From Theocolax elegans (lineage: Eukaryota > Arthropoda > Insecta > Hymenoptera > Cerocephalidae): 64,000 nucleotides of DNA. Where the stretch lies: contig CM047431.1 of the NCBI GenBank assembly GCA_026168455.1, positions 46,999,466 through 47,063,465 on the forward strand, given 5' to 3'. A model generated the notes under the pieces. That model had not been told where the DNA came from, did no database searches, and saw nothing but the letters and a program-made list of their open reading frames with translations. How positions within the stretch are numbered: the first letter of the stretch is position 1; each line of letters opens with the position of its first letter. Shown here piece after piece: positions 13,521-23,714 of this stretch. A program made the position numbers and the translations under genes.

Positions 13521-14395
13521 TCCACATCCACATCCATCCACATCCACCCACATTATATTAAAATTTTATACTGTCTACATGACGATTTAATTATAAATTA
13601 TGTTATATTTTTTTAAATAGTTTATAAAAATTATTTTTTTAATTCAATATGATCGCGGCACCCACAGGAATAATTAGACATAGTGTTTGAATTTTTTATA
13701 GGTATATAATTAATTTTTTAATGGTTTAAAAGTTTAAGTCTGAGCGTACGTTGGTACGTCCGTACAGGCAGACTTTTTATTTTTTAACTCTTCTTATCTC
13801 TCTTGAATTTTCGAGAAAATGAATTTTTTTTAATGAAAGTGATCGCGAAACCACATGGATTAATTAGAATAATGCTTAACTTTTTTATAAAAAAACCTCG
13901 ATTATTTAACTCGATTATTTATTTGTTTATCTCGATCAGTTATAAGTGAAGGTAACATGAAGGACTGGACATCATCAACAGGAAGAAATTAATTTTTTTT
14001 TTAATTTCGTAATCTGCGTTCCAGTAGATAATAATAAAAATAATAAAAATATTAATAAAATAATATAAATAATATAAATACCATAAATACCATAAATACC
14101 ATAATACATAATAATATAAACTACCTAATATATAAATAAAATTAATATATAAATAATTATTTTTATAGATAATTTCAATTTTTTTAATATTATCATTTTA
14201 ATTCATCGTATAATAATAATAAATTCATTAATTATTGTACATATGATAATAAATCTATATGGATACAAATTAATAAATAATAATTGAATGTAGTTAAATA
14301 ATAAAATATTTTTTAGTTTAATTTAATATTATCCATTATCTATTATATAATGATTTTTCAGCGAGCGAGCGTGAGCGAGTGAGGATTTTAGCTAG
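13521..14395 (+). mobile_element. Short inner Helitron copy (second 5' terminus)
   Basis: TCCACATCCACATCCATCC at 13521 repeats the outer 5' end, and the following ~450 bp (through GATCGCGGCACCCA and the GTACG-rich block) match 7507-7950. It is preceded by A, as expected for a Helitron start. It shares the single 3' end at 14395. Around 13950-14030 it holds one copy of the minisatellite unit, which may represent the pre-expansion state. Confidence 0.75.
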
Positions 14396-14681
14396 TCTGT
14401 AAATATCACAATTTCCATTGCTTAAAGTGTAAATTATGTATTTTATCTACTATAAAGTGTAATTTTATGATTTTAACCTTTTCATAAACTGAAAAATCAC
14501 GAATTTAAACATTCTAACGTCGATTTTTACAGATTAGGGTTTAGAGTGTAACTCAATAGTATAGGTACAGTAGTACCTAAAACACCAAAAAATTTCAAAT
14601 TCCTGCATGGATTTTAAAAAATATGAAAAAATGAAGGAAAAAAATTAAGACGCCCATATATGGGCATCTATGACTGAAAGG

Positions 14682-14935
14682 ATTAGTTTGGATATTTATG
14701 TTAAAAATGTATTTAATTATTATTACAAAAAATTATTTTTTCTCTAATAATCAATATATCGGACCATCTCTTATGCTTCAACCTATCCGTATAAATTCTT
14801 TTAAATTTCTTATTCTACATCTTAGATATAATTTTTGGGTTGAAAAATATAGGATCTCTGTAATGTGGGTCCAACATCAATTAGGTTCAAAAAAATTTGT
14901 TTGTTTTTCATCTATATATAGTTACGTGGGTGGAA
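14682..14935. other. AT-rich DNA, no gene recognised
   Basis: An 84-codon ORF at 14698-14952 is Ile/Phe/Tyr-rich with no domain character. No other signal is seen. Confidence 0.4.
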
Positions 14936-15256
14936 GATGCTTCGAGGGCTGAGAGCTATTTGGGAATCTGCGGTTAATGGTAAGAAATAAAGAATCCAAA
15001 GAGTTCGAGTAAAATTGAGAGTTTATTAGCACGTGCGATCGAGCGAGAAGGTCAGGATCGTCTCCCCTGTTCGCGTCGCAGGATCGACGACGCACTCGGA
15101 CTCTCCCCTTCCTTTACAGAGATTAGGTTCGTAACTGACAAAGTCTCCTCTAATTACATATGGCGAGAGAAAACAATCGTGCTAGTTATGAGAATGCTGT
15201 TTTGACAAAATGCATTCGTGGCGAGAGTTGAGAAAAGGTTCTCAACTCACGTAACA
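14936..15256 (-). mobile_element. Possible solo LTR
   Basis: Read on the minus strand, this starts TGTTACGTGAG and contains a GC-balanced central part. It then shows CTAATAAACTCTC (a polyadenylation-like signal) followed by a T-rich end with TTTATTTCTTACCA. The layout resembles an LTR (U3 with TGT start, AATAAA in R). I cannot find a matching second LTR, a clear CA end or a target duplication, so it may be a relic or a misreading. Confidence 0.3.
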
Positions 15257-15259
15257 ATA

Positions 15260-15972
15260 TGATCTTCATCTTTTGTAACATATTACTAATTAAAATACAA
15301 AACTTTTAACCAAAAATCATTTTAACCAAATTTATGCAGAAAATTGTATTAAAATTAGTGTTGCAATTTTTCATAAAAATTTATATTCTTACTATAAATA
15401 TACCAAAAAAGTTAGATCGTAAAGATGAAAAACGAAAAAAAAATTTTCAATCGAAATATGGCGAGGTTTCATGAGATGATTCCTGTTAAAACGAAACTCC
15501 TTCAACATGGAATTATTTCGTAGTTTCGTATTTGTTGTCTGATTGTAGGATACGGTAGAAGCCTCAATTACTGTGGAGTAACCAATTGCAATGTCTGCTA
15601 TACATTTAATTTATAATTAATTGTATGTATACTTAAACACTAAATGCATATGTTTATTTTATTATAAAGATAAAGGTTTTATATTAAATTATCATTTCTT
15701 GATTTTGAGATGATTATCATAAAAAAGATATTAAAAACGTTTAGAGTAGATCAATGTAATGAATGACTCTAATATATAGTACAGGCAAACAATGTTAATT
15801 ATTTATTATTATTTAAATATACTGGTATGGTTTGTTACATTTTGTCATTATGGCGCATAATAATTTGCAAATATTATTTGAATTACTATGTCTCCTGACG
15901 GGCAAACGCTTAGATAAACGTACGTTAAGTACACTGAGTTAAATATCCTACCTAAACATTGCGTGGAATATT
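15260..15972. other. AT-rich DNA, nothing recognised
   Basis: No open frame of interest, repeat boundary or RNA gene was recognised between the LTR-like block and the start of the CACTG transposon. Confidence 0.4.
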
Positions 15973-16756
15973 CACTGAGAAAAAGTTGTAGTAAAATTTA
16001 TTACACATTTGAATAAAAATTACTATAAAACATAGTAATCGATGGACATATTTGAACTTTAATAAAAATTACTATATTTTATAGCAAAATCTATACAGAA
16101 TAAAATTTACTATATTACATAGCAAATTTCAATATGATATATAGGAATTTTTTTTTGAAACCGTAGGAACATTTATTTTTAAACAAAGTAATTTTTACTA
16201 TACAAAGAAAGCTATTTTTATTATATTTGATATTGAATTTGTAGCATTAACAAGCAGAAGAAAAAAGATTTGGTCTTTCTATATAGTTAATCACAAACGT
16301 CTTGTCAAGTTATTTATAGAATCGATACCTTTTCTAATTTTCTAATGTACATTTTTGAATGATACATACGCTTTCCATATTTACATTATATATTATTCTT
16401 AAAATTACCTATAGCGACTTAACCTAGCTTATATTATTCGCACGTTTCCTACTACCTATTCGCACGCGTAAACATTTCATATATACCATGTGTGGCAAAA
16501 ATGGTTCTTATATACGAATCGTCCAAAATTTTCATCGCTTGCGAGATTTCTAGACTCCATCTATGTTTCAATTAATGCATGTACGAGCGGCAAATTTAAA
16601 ATTTAATTATATTAAAAGGATTAAAATTTAAACAAAATTTTTTATAATACGAGATGTAATAATATGGATAATGGGAAACAAAAATGTACAATATAAAATA
16701 GATGTACAATACAAAAATAATTATTGCTTTATTTAAAATTAAAAATTACATTTTAT

Positions 16757-19243
16757 TTATATCCAATTTTTGGAAATATAATTATAGCCATCAGATAGTA
16801 GCACCATATAAGAAATACTATAGTTAAGTATATCATCTTCTTCTACTCTATCCCAATCAAAAACAGAAACATCAAAAATTTTGAAGGCTTGAAGATGTTC
16901 ATCAAAAAAAGAATCTTTCAAGTTTTTTGTAATAAAAATGTGTTTTAATTCGTCGTAGATTATTTGATGTACCATCTTAAAGATAGGTCCAGAAGAGGAA
17001 AATAGTACTAAAATACTGTTTTTTGTAATTACTTTATCGTAATAGTTGACTCTGTTAACACATATAATATTAAGTTTATTTATCAAATGCTGATACTGAT
17101 AATAATCTTGGATGTCACAACTCAATTTTAATTTATGATTTTTTGAATGACATATAGGCTGTTTTGTTTTTTTTTCTATAAATCTATGATTTAAGTTCAA
17201 CTGATGCTTAATAGCTATAGTTTTGTTAATATTAATTCGACTGGTAGTGCTACGTGAAACGCCTTTTCCTGCTTGATTTTTACTTTCAAATCTAATGCAA
17301 CATATTTTCCACAAAGGACCAAATAATTTCATAATTCGTGGGTAATGAACCATAAAATGATGTTTTGGTCTAAACTTTCCTGAAAGGCTAGAAAATAATA
17401 ATAAATATTCAAATATAAGTGTTTGTAATGACTTATAAGTGAATAAATGCACAGTATCACTCGTAACAATAATTACTATTTCTTTAAGAAGTAAGTACAA
17501 TTGCCAATGTTCATCCTCTTGGGGTACTAAATGACCGATAATTAAATTTAAATTTTGAACTAGATTTTTCATTTCGGAGGACGTAATCAGAATACATGTT
17601 TTTTTTATAGAATATTCGGTTAGTTCTGGAGGTTTATTAATATTATATCCATAGCCGTAATCAAAACCTCGCAGTCTAAAGTTGAGTGTTTGTAACGTAA
17701 ACAATTTCTTAATGTAAATAAGATTATCTAAAATAAAAGCGATATCATATCTGCAAATTCCTTCCAAAATATCATGCATAGCATCAACAGCAGTATTTTT
17801 AGTCATATGAAAGTTTTTTACGTCGTGCAATACACATCTTTCTTTTATACCAGAAATAGTAGAATCGTTTAAATTTAATAAAGTTTCATAATTATTTATA
17901 GAGCGTAAGTTACAATCTTTTTCTAAGAAAACGGTACTCTTTTCAGACTGTGTGATTAAGCAATGTTGACAGAAAATATTCGCCTTAAAACTTTCAGTTA
18001 AACCCAAAATTGAATGCACTCCAAGATTATCTCCCACAAATAAAACTAATTCAAAATAAACTGTTTGCAGTCCAGAAGGCAATTCAATTTCAATACCGTG
18101 ATCATTTAAAAAATTTAGTTCTTCGACTGCACGTGCAAATATTATGGGATTCTTGAAAACCTGTCGATCAAGTGTATTAAATAAAATAAACAAGAAGATA
18201 TTTTCAATTTTAGATTGGTATACTGGTGGTAGAGTAGGGACGCAGATATACACTGCACCAGTTTTAGATATCCCTTTATGCGAGCCTAAAGGATTGTTAT
18301 TTTCATAGTCATCAAAATACATGATAAGAGGCATTACAATTTTATTTTCAAACGTCGCTGCCCTCTCTTTCCAGTAACAACCCTGTATTATATTGGTAAT
18401 TATATCAACATTCGATTGTAAATCTTTCATGTATTTCATTGTTTCCTCATATATTCCCGGTAATTCGAAAAATTTTTTTAAAACAAATCTCAATGGAATA
18501 AACTGTGCATTTACAGGAACATGTACTAACGTTGGAATCGCATTAACTTTTCTATAATCCTCTCTTTCACCAATGTAATAACTAATAGGCTCGATATATG
18601 TATTTAGTTGCTTAAATAATGTTAATCGTTTTTGTTCCGTATTAACAAAATCGAAGCAATTACAAAAGTTATCAATTAAATTATCTAAATCTTGTTTTTG
18701 TTTTAGGTTATCGATATTTAACTTAATTACGAGTTCTTGTTTTAACAAATTTAATAATTCAAATAAAAACTGTTTATTTTTATTAATAATAATATTTGTG
18801 TGTTTCCTTGGAATATTTTTCAAATTTGTAATGCTTGCAACATATTTTGTTAGGATGCTTTTGAGTGGTTCTTGCAATAAAGAATCTACACGTATATTAT
18901 CGCTATTAATTTCATCAGATGAAGAATATATCATTGATTCATCAGTGTCACTTTCATGCATATTCGCGATTATTTCGTCATTATACTCTATTTCTTGAGG
19001 AACACTATTACTCTCATAATAAATTTCATGAGCACAAGGACTATATTTAGTTTCAACAAGATCAAGATCATGTTTTTGCAGAACATGTTTACGAAATGAA
19101 TCTATTGAAATATATATTCTATTACAATTTTTTATAAAGCATCGAAAATTAGCAGATTCTCTATGATATTTACATATATGCTCAAATAACAATTTATAAT
19201 TGTCGAAAGCACATTGACAATAACAGCAAATTATTGAACTCAT
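16757..19243 (-). CDS. Zinc-finger DDE-type transposase (CACTA/EnSpm-like), 828 aa
   Basis: A single uninterrupted 828-codon frame. Residues 1-60 hold two C2H2 zinc fingers (C6/C9/H22/H27 and C35/C40/H53/H58), probably for binding the element's ends. An acidic linker follows at about 80-125. The catalytic-type core has FDDYENNNPLGSHKG at 310-324 (candidate first Asp 311 or 312), VGDNLGVH at 403-410 (candidate Asp 405), DAMHDILEG at 487-495 and RFESKN at 651-656 (candidate Glu 653). A CQHC pair lies at 425-428. These motif types are known from TNP2/EnSpm-like transposases; the exact catalytic residues are my inference. The ATG lies 33 bp after the stop of the upstream gene, suggesting a shared transcript or reinitiation. 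There are no stops or frameshifts, so it may be functional. The superfamily name is less certain than transposase identity. Confidence 0.8.
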   Translation of the reverse strand: MSSIICCYCQCAFDNYKLLFEHICKYHRESANFRCFIKNCNRIYISIDSFRKHVLQKHDLDLVETKYSPCAHEIYYESNSVPQEIEYNDEIIANMHESDTDESMIYSSSDEINSDNIRVDSLLQEPLKSILTKYVASITNLKNIPRKHTNIIINKNKQFLFELLNLLKQELVIKLNIDNLKQKQDLDNLIDNFCNCFDFVNTEQKRLTLFKQLNTYIEPISYYIGEREDYRKVNAIPTLVHVPVNAQFIPLRFVLKKFFELPGIYEETMKYMKDLQSNVDIITNIIQGCYWKERAATFENKIVMPLIMYFDDYENNNPLGSHKGISKTGAVYICVPTLPPVYQSKIENIFLFILFNTLDRQVFKNPIIFARAVEELNFLNDHGIEIELPSGLQTVYFELVLFVGDNLGVHSILGLTESFKANIFCQHCLITQSEKSTVFLEKDCNLRSINNYETLLNLNDSTISGIKERCVLHDVKNFHMTKNTAVDAMHDILEGICRYDIAFILDNLIYIKKLFTLQTLNFRLRGFDYGYGYNINKPPELTEYSIKKTCILITSSEMKNLVQNLNLIIGHLVPQEDEHWQLYLLLKEIVIIVTSDTVHLFTYKSLQTLIFEYLLLFSSLSGKFRPKHHFMVHYPRIMKLFGPLWKICCIRFESKNQAGKGVSRSTTSRININKTIAIKHQLNLNHRFIEKKTKQPICHSKNHKLKLSCDIQDYYQYQHLINKLNIICVNRVNYYDKVITKNSILVLFSSSGPIFKMVHQIIYDELKHIFITKNLKDSFFDEHLQAFKIFDVSVFDWDRVEEDDILNYSISYMVLLSDGYNYISKNWI

Positions 19244-19276
19244 CTTTAATAGAAAATTAAAAATTTAAATTTAAAT

Positions 19277-21777
19277 CTATACACTGTTAATATGTCCTAC
19301 AAGAACAGTTGCATCGATTGTAAGTTCGTCGGTATTCGTTTTAATATTAAATAAAATTTGTTGTAAAAAAACCCAAATAACTTTGGTATTTTTTGGGTAA
19401 TTACAGTCCAAAGCGAAAAATATATGAAAAGCTACTTCAATTGCACCTAATATTGAGTCAACATTAAACAATTTTTCATTGACAACCACATAATAATTCT
19501 CAATACGCAAAACTGGTCCGACTGCAACAATTACTGGTTGAAACGTTTCACGTCTTTCCATATAGCGTTGTTTTAGATCTAACAAGGCTGGTTGGACATC
19601 ATTCGCTGTCTGTAATAAAATAAAATTAAAATTGAAACATTATTCATAATTTACGTGTATCAAACTATTTTACGTAAAGAAGTTATACAGTTCATGGCAT
19701 TTGACTAATACATTATACAATAAAAAAAATAATAAATTAAGTACTTAAGATGCATTTCATTTTGCACGTATTTATCGTACACAATAATTTTATGTTATTT
19801 GTATTCAATAACGTTCAAAATACATTAAATGTTAAATTACCTCTACTCTTAATATAAATGATTCTCGCCGTTCCTGTAGAGACAATTTGTGAACTGGTTC
19901 GTTTACCTGTGACCTTTTTCTCTTTCCACTTCTCTTCGGTTTAATAATGTGACATAAGAGGTACAAGGTTATAAAATCCTCTTTCTCTGCATAATATTAA
20001 AAATTTACTATAATTAGTGATTTATACAAAAAAGATGTAATTATTCTAATTTTATTTAAAATATAATATATTATATAAAAATACTTGGATTAATACAAAA
20101 GAGAATACAAAAGTTACTATTAAAACTGGAAAAATTATTTCATAACAATTACGTTTAATTACGTTATTTAATTTATTCAAAAAAAAGTTAACAATAAAGA
20201 TAAATAGTTCATATTTTAAAGGAAATGTAAAAGATATTTTTTATTTCATTTACCTGAGTTTAATTCACCAGTTTTTAAAAGTTCAGCTAAGATAGCATCT
20301 TCTCTACAACCTATGCTAGAAGAATTGAGATTTGAAACAAGATATTGTTTTATAAAAATCCATCTATTTGGTTCTACAAATAATTTGTTTGGATATAACA
20401 AATTACAGTCTATACGAAACTGAAAATATAAATATTCCGTTAATAAATAAACTTATAATTTTTGGTTATGAATAATAAAGTTTCATATAAATAAAATATT
20501 AGTATTGAACATACCAATTCTTTAGCAGCTTGAGTTTGTAGACATGGGAATCTATTTATGTAATCATATACAGAAAGAGACGTCTCAGTTAAAAGGGTCC
20601 TTCGGGTGATATAGCTGGATGTCCATTTTTGTACCAACTCGTCCCAAGGTTTCAGATGTTTGTTGAGCCAAACAATATCTTCATTACCTGTACAAACATA
20701 ATAATTAGTTTATTAGATAAATACGTGGATACTTAAATTAAGAGAACATTGTAAGCGAATATATTACAAATGAATTCAAGACATTGTACAAATTGTACAT
20801 ACAAGTTAATAATAACAGTTACTAAATTTAAAAAATTCATAACAAAAACAATTATACTTATAATGTGAGGTTAGGAAAATTAACTTACTGTTTAATAGTG
20901 CAACTCGATTATCGTTTAAAATTTGTGGTTGCTTGGATACGTTTTTTGGAAGTAACAATAGGTCCTCTCGTAAACATTTCTTTACATAATTGTAATTATG
21001 CCATAATTTGCCACTGGCTAAAATACACTTGTCGCCTTCTTGTACAAAAGGCGTAAAATAAGTGGCTGAATTTTCAGCTTTGAAAATAGACACTATTTCA
21101 CGTGATAAAAGTTCGAAGCGAGACTTTTTTATTCTGAAAAAAATATATTATTTTATGTAAAACTGGTGAATAAATGTTATATAATTCTAAGGTTATTTAA
21201 TACTTATCAATTAAAAACTTACACAAAAGTTTGTAAAGCTTCATCTTCAGATATATCTTTTAGCATGTAAGTTTTCTCTCGTCCAATCACCAATCGTACA
21301 AGTCTTGATCTTAACTGTTTACTCAGCGGTCGTTTTTCTTCTAAAGAATTGTATGCTTTTAAGATAGCTTTTCCATCGCTATGCTTCTTTAAAAAATTGA
21401 GTAGTCCCTTAAAAATATATTTATAAAATTATATTTAAACAATCGTAGTGGTATGTAAATAGTTAATGAAGCAGTTATTTCTTATCTTACAGTACTGATT
21501 TGTACTTCGCATGGGGAGCATTCAGCTTGATTTTCAATACTTTGTAGTACGATTCTTTCTTTGGGAGTTGAATTTGAAACTGCAATTACATTCTCAGGGA
21601 CTTCCTCATTTACGTTGTTATAGGCTAATTCGTAGGTTTCTGTTAAACTTGTATCGAGTTGTACTGCACTATCGACTCTATTCTGTAATTAATTTAATAA
21701 AACAAACGTTAGATCGAACAATTAAAATTTTTTTATATTTTCTTACTATTTACCTCAACATCTTCCTCGTCTGCCAT
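19277..21777 (-). CDS. Transposon-encoded accessory protein, 8 exons, 487 aa
   Basis: Exons on the minus strand are 21777-21754, 21682-21491, 21407-21223, 21133-20889, 20687-20515, 20419-20254, 19986-19841 and 19609-19277. Every junction has GT...AG and the reading phase is maintained across all seven introns (71-267 bp), giving 1464 nt with stop. The start is MADEEDVE. Exon 3 encodes GLLNFLKKHSDGKAILKAYN and a basic segment. Exon 4 carries VQEGDKCILASGKLWHNYNY. Exon 7 has a basic patch, KPKRSGKRKRS, that could be a nuclear localisation signal. I do not recognise an enzymatic domain. Proteins of this general kind accompany transposases in some animal CACTG elements, so an accessory DNA-binding or transposition-factor role is inferred, not shown. 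Confidence 0.78.
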
Positions 21778-22559
21778 TTTGAGTACTTATTTTAATTCAC
21801 ACTCTTGAAAATCACCATCTTTTACATCGTGAATAATGAAAATGAGGAAAAGAGGTTAGGTTGCATGCGTAACGTTAATAACTTCATGAGTTTTATATAG
21901 TAGTGTTAGTAGATGATTGTTCATTCCATAACCATTCACTCAAAAATTAATATTGCTAATAAATGTAATAATATTTATACTTACAAATTCGAGATGTTTC
22001 AAAATTAACAGACAACATGTGGAAATAAAGCCAGTATAGTCAATCGATGTTACAGTGCGATATCGATAAACACGAAATACATAACCTAACTCCGGTGGCG
22101 CCGCAGTTGGAAAATTTGAAAACTAGTGTATAAACTTCTAATTTATTTATATTGTTATAGGCATAAGAGTTTTTGCTATGTTTCGTAGCAAAATTTAAAT
22201 AAGAGTTGAGGTAAAATAAAAAAGTACCAAACTTTATTATGGTTGTAGTAATTTTTGCTATGTTGTGTTGTAAATTATAAATACTTTTTAATAAAATACG
22301 TATTACTTTTTTGTAACTATACACATGCTTTCTTTTAAATTTTATTAAGTACTGTTTTTACTATGTTGTGTGGTATTTTGTACAACATGTATAAAACAAA
22401 ATTTATATTAAATTAAAGTAAAAATTATTTTACTTTCGTTAAAAATTCATTCAAACGTACTAAATATATACATAAAACAAATATGTCCATCGACTACTAT
22501 AAATTATAGTAATTTTTTTTTAAATTTTATTAATTTTTATATTACTATTTTTCTCAGTG

Positions 22560-22858
22560 TGAAGGAAATTTGCAGTAAATATATCAATTGAATGAGACTT
22601 ATTTTTGTTTATAAGCTTAGTATTTACTTTGCTGTTCGTGTAGTCGCACCTTATTGTTTAATTTGAAATTTATATTAATTTAATACCTAGAACGCAGTAA
22701 ATGATAGGTAACAAACCACATAGTAAATGACAAAACGAAACAATGATTTTCAAAGGTTGTAACGGCACTACAACCGACTCATAAATTCTCTTTTACATTT
22801 TATTATTCAACTTTTAATTTACGAAAAAAGTACCGATACAATAGTATATTATGTCACT
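22560..22858. other. AT-rich flank of the CACTG transposon
   Basis: No feature seen apart from AT-rich sequence. The boundary with the transposon is defined by the CTCAGTG end at 22559. Confidence 0.4.
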
Positions 22859-22952
22859 GTTGTAGGAGATGGTTTTCTACTTTACGCGAGGTTGTTCGCA
22901 CGAGCGAAGCGAGTGAGAACATCAAGAAGGGTAAAAAAACATCTTCCACAAT
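22859..22952. repeat. 94-bp imperfect palindrome with a GCGAAGC centre
   Basis: The arms TTGTAGGAGATGG and CATCTTCCACAA enclose GTTCGCACGAGCGAAGCGAGTGAGAAC, itself an inverted repeat around GCGAAGC, so the whole block can fold as one long hairpin. It is preceded by TAGTATATTATG, a string that also precedes the CpG-rich palindrome at 53.4 kb. The function is unknown; it may be a transposon terminus or fold-back relic. Confidence 0.6.
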
Positions 22953-22954
22953 AG

Positions 22955-23714
22955 TTTCATATGATATTTTATAACATTAGAACCTCAAAATCTGAAATGA
23001 AAGTGGGATTTTAAGGTTAAAATGTTATAAAATAACATTTTAATTTTAACACAACTGACGTAAAATAGCCTAATACATTATATATATCATATAAATATTA
23101 ACAGAGTATAGTGTTTGGGATTTCTGCTGTAGGTGCCCTGATAAATAAATGCGTTTCCACAATAATAAAAAAAATTGTCGAGAATTTCGTCAAAAATGAG
23201 TGGTATATATTAGTTTTTTGTATCGCTAATTACAAATCCGGAATCGCATTGCAATTAAACGTAAATATACATATATATATTTTTGTATCCCCTTTTAAAA
23301 AAATGGTGTAAAGCCTCTTAAAACATGCTAATGATTGATCGGTTTAAAGTGACGTGATTGCATGTATCTATGTAAATGGGAAAAATAAAAGCTTTTGAAA
23401 AGTGTGATTTGGAAAAGTATGTAATTTATTGCTTTAAAATTAAAACATTTAAAGTATGAGTAAAGAAACTGTATATAGTAATCTTTGGATTTTACATAGT
23501 ACAACCCAACAAGGACGTAGAGAGTGTTTATTACCATCTATATTTTTTTTTTGTATTTCTCTATTTTTTTATTTTTATAGAATTTTTTTATAGTTTAAAT
23601 ATTTTAAGAGCTTTCTATTATTTCAGATATATGATCTATAATTTGTAATGATGAGCAACAATAAATCCCTTTTCGGCAATTATAATTGATAACTATAAAA
23701 AAAATTAATATACA
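22955..23714. other. AT-rich DNA, nothing recognised
   Basis: Short Ile/Phe/Tyr-rich ORFs on both strands have no domain character. No RNA gene or repeat boundary was recognised. Confidence 0.4.

Larger units (their letters stand above)
7507..14395 (+). mobile_element. Helitron-like element carrying a large minisatellite
   Basis: The insertion splits the right arm of the fold-back element. Host sequence stops at TTTCAAA (7506) and resumes at TCTGTAAATATC (14396). The intact left arm reads through as the uninterrupted site, so the insertion is exactly between A and T with no target duplication. The element begins TCCACATCC and ends GATTTTAGCTAG. These are the diagnostic Helitron properties: 5' TC, 3' CTRR and insertion into AT. 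The GCGAGCGAGCGTGAGCGAG block just before the end replaces a classic hairpin. No Rep/helicase ORF is present, so it is non-autonomous. A second 5' end occurs at 13521. Confidence 0.85.
6719..14548. mobile_element. Fold-back DNA element with ~350-bp inverted arms (CACTCTAAACC ends)
   Basis: The left arm 6719-7070 is the reverse complement of 7311-7506 continued at 14396-14548. The arms are about 350 bp and surround a 240-bp loop. The ends read CACTCTAAACCC...GGGTTTAGAGTG with TA on both sides (6717-6718 and 14549-14550), consistent with a TA target duplication within the CCTTTCAGTCA element. Without the Helitron insertion the element is 941 bp. A 89-codon ORF at 6849-7118 is just arm sequence. 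Confidence 0.8.
6460..14681. mobile_element. CCTTTCAGTCA-ended element (copy 2), host of two nested insertions
   Basis: The left end CCTTTCAGTCACGC is directly preceded by TTAA. The right end TGACTGAAAGG is followed by ATTA. An 11-bp terminal inverted repeat next to TTAA fits a piggyBac-like element. The outer arms (6460-6718 and 14549-14681) match copy 1 at 1266-1879. Removing the nested elements leaves about 392 bp, close to the ~357 bp of copy 1. No transposase is present, so it is non-autonomous. Confidence 0.65.
15973..22559 (-). mobile_element. Apparently intact two-gene CACTG DNA transposon (CACTA/Mirage/Chapaev-like)
   Basis: The two ends are inverted repeats: CACTGAGAAAAAGTTGTAG at 15973 and CACTGAGAAAAATAGTAAT reading inward from 22559. 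Both continue into ACTATA...TAGTA repeats and a shared TCGATGGACATATTTG block, so the imperfect terminal repeats are about 110 bp. Both subterminal regions hold many TTACTATA/TATAGTAA-type motifs. The 6587-bp interior has two minus-strand genes: a spliced 487-aa protein and an 828-aa transposase. A CACT(G/A) start plus the transposase motifs fits the CACTA-Mirage-Chapaev group. No clean target duplication is visible (TT before, TG after). Confidence 0.85.
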
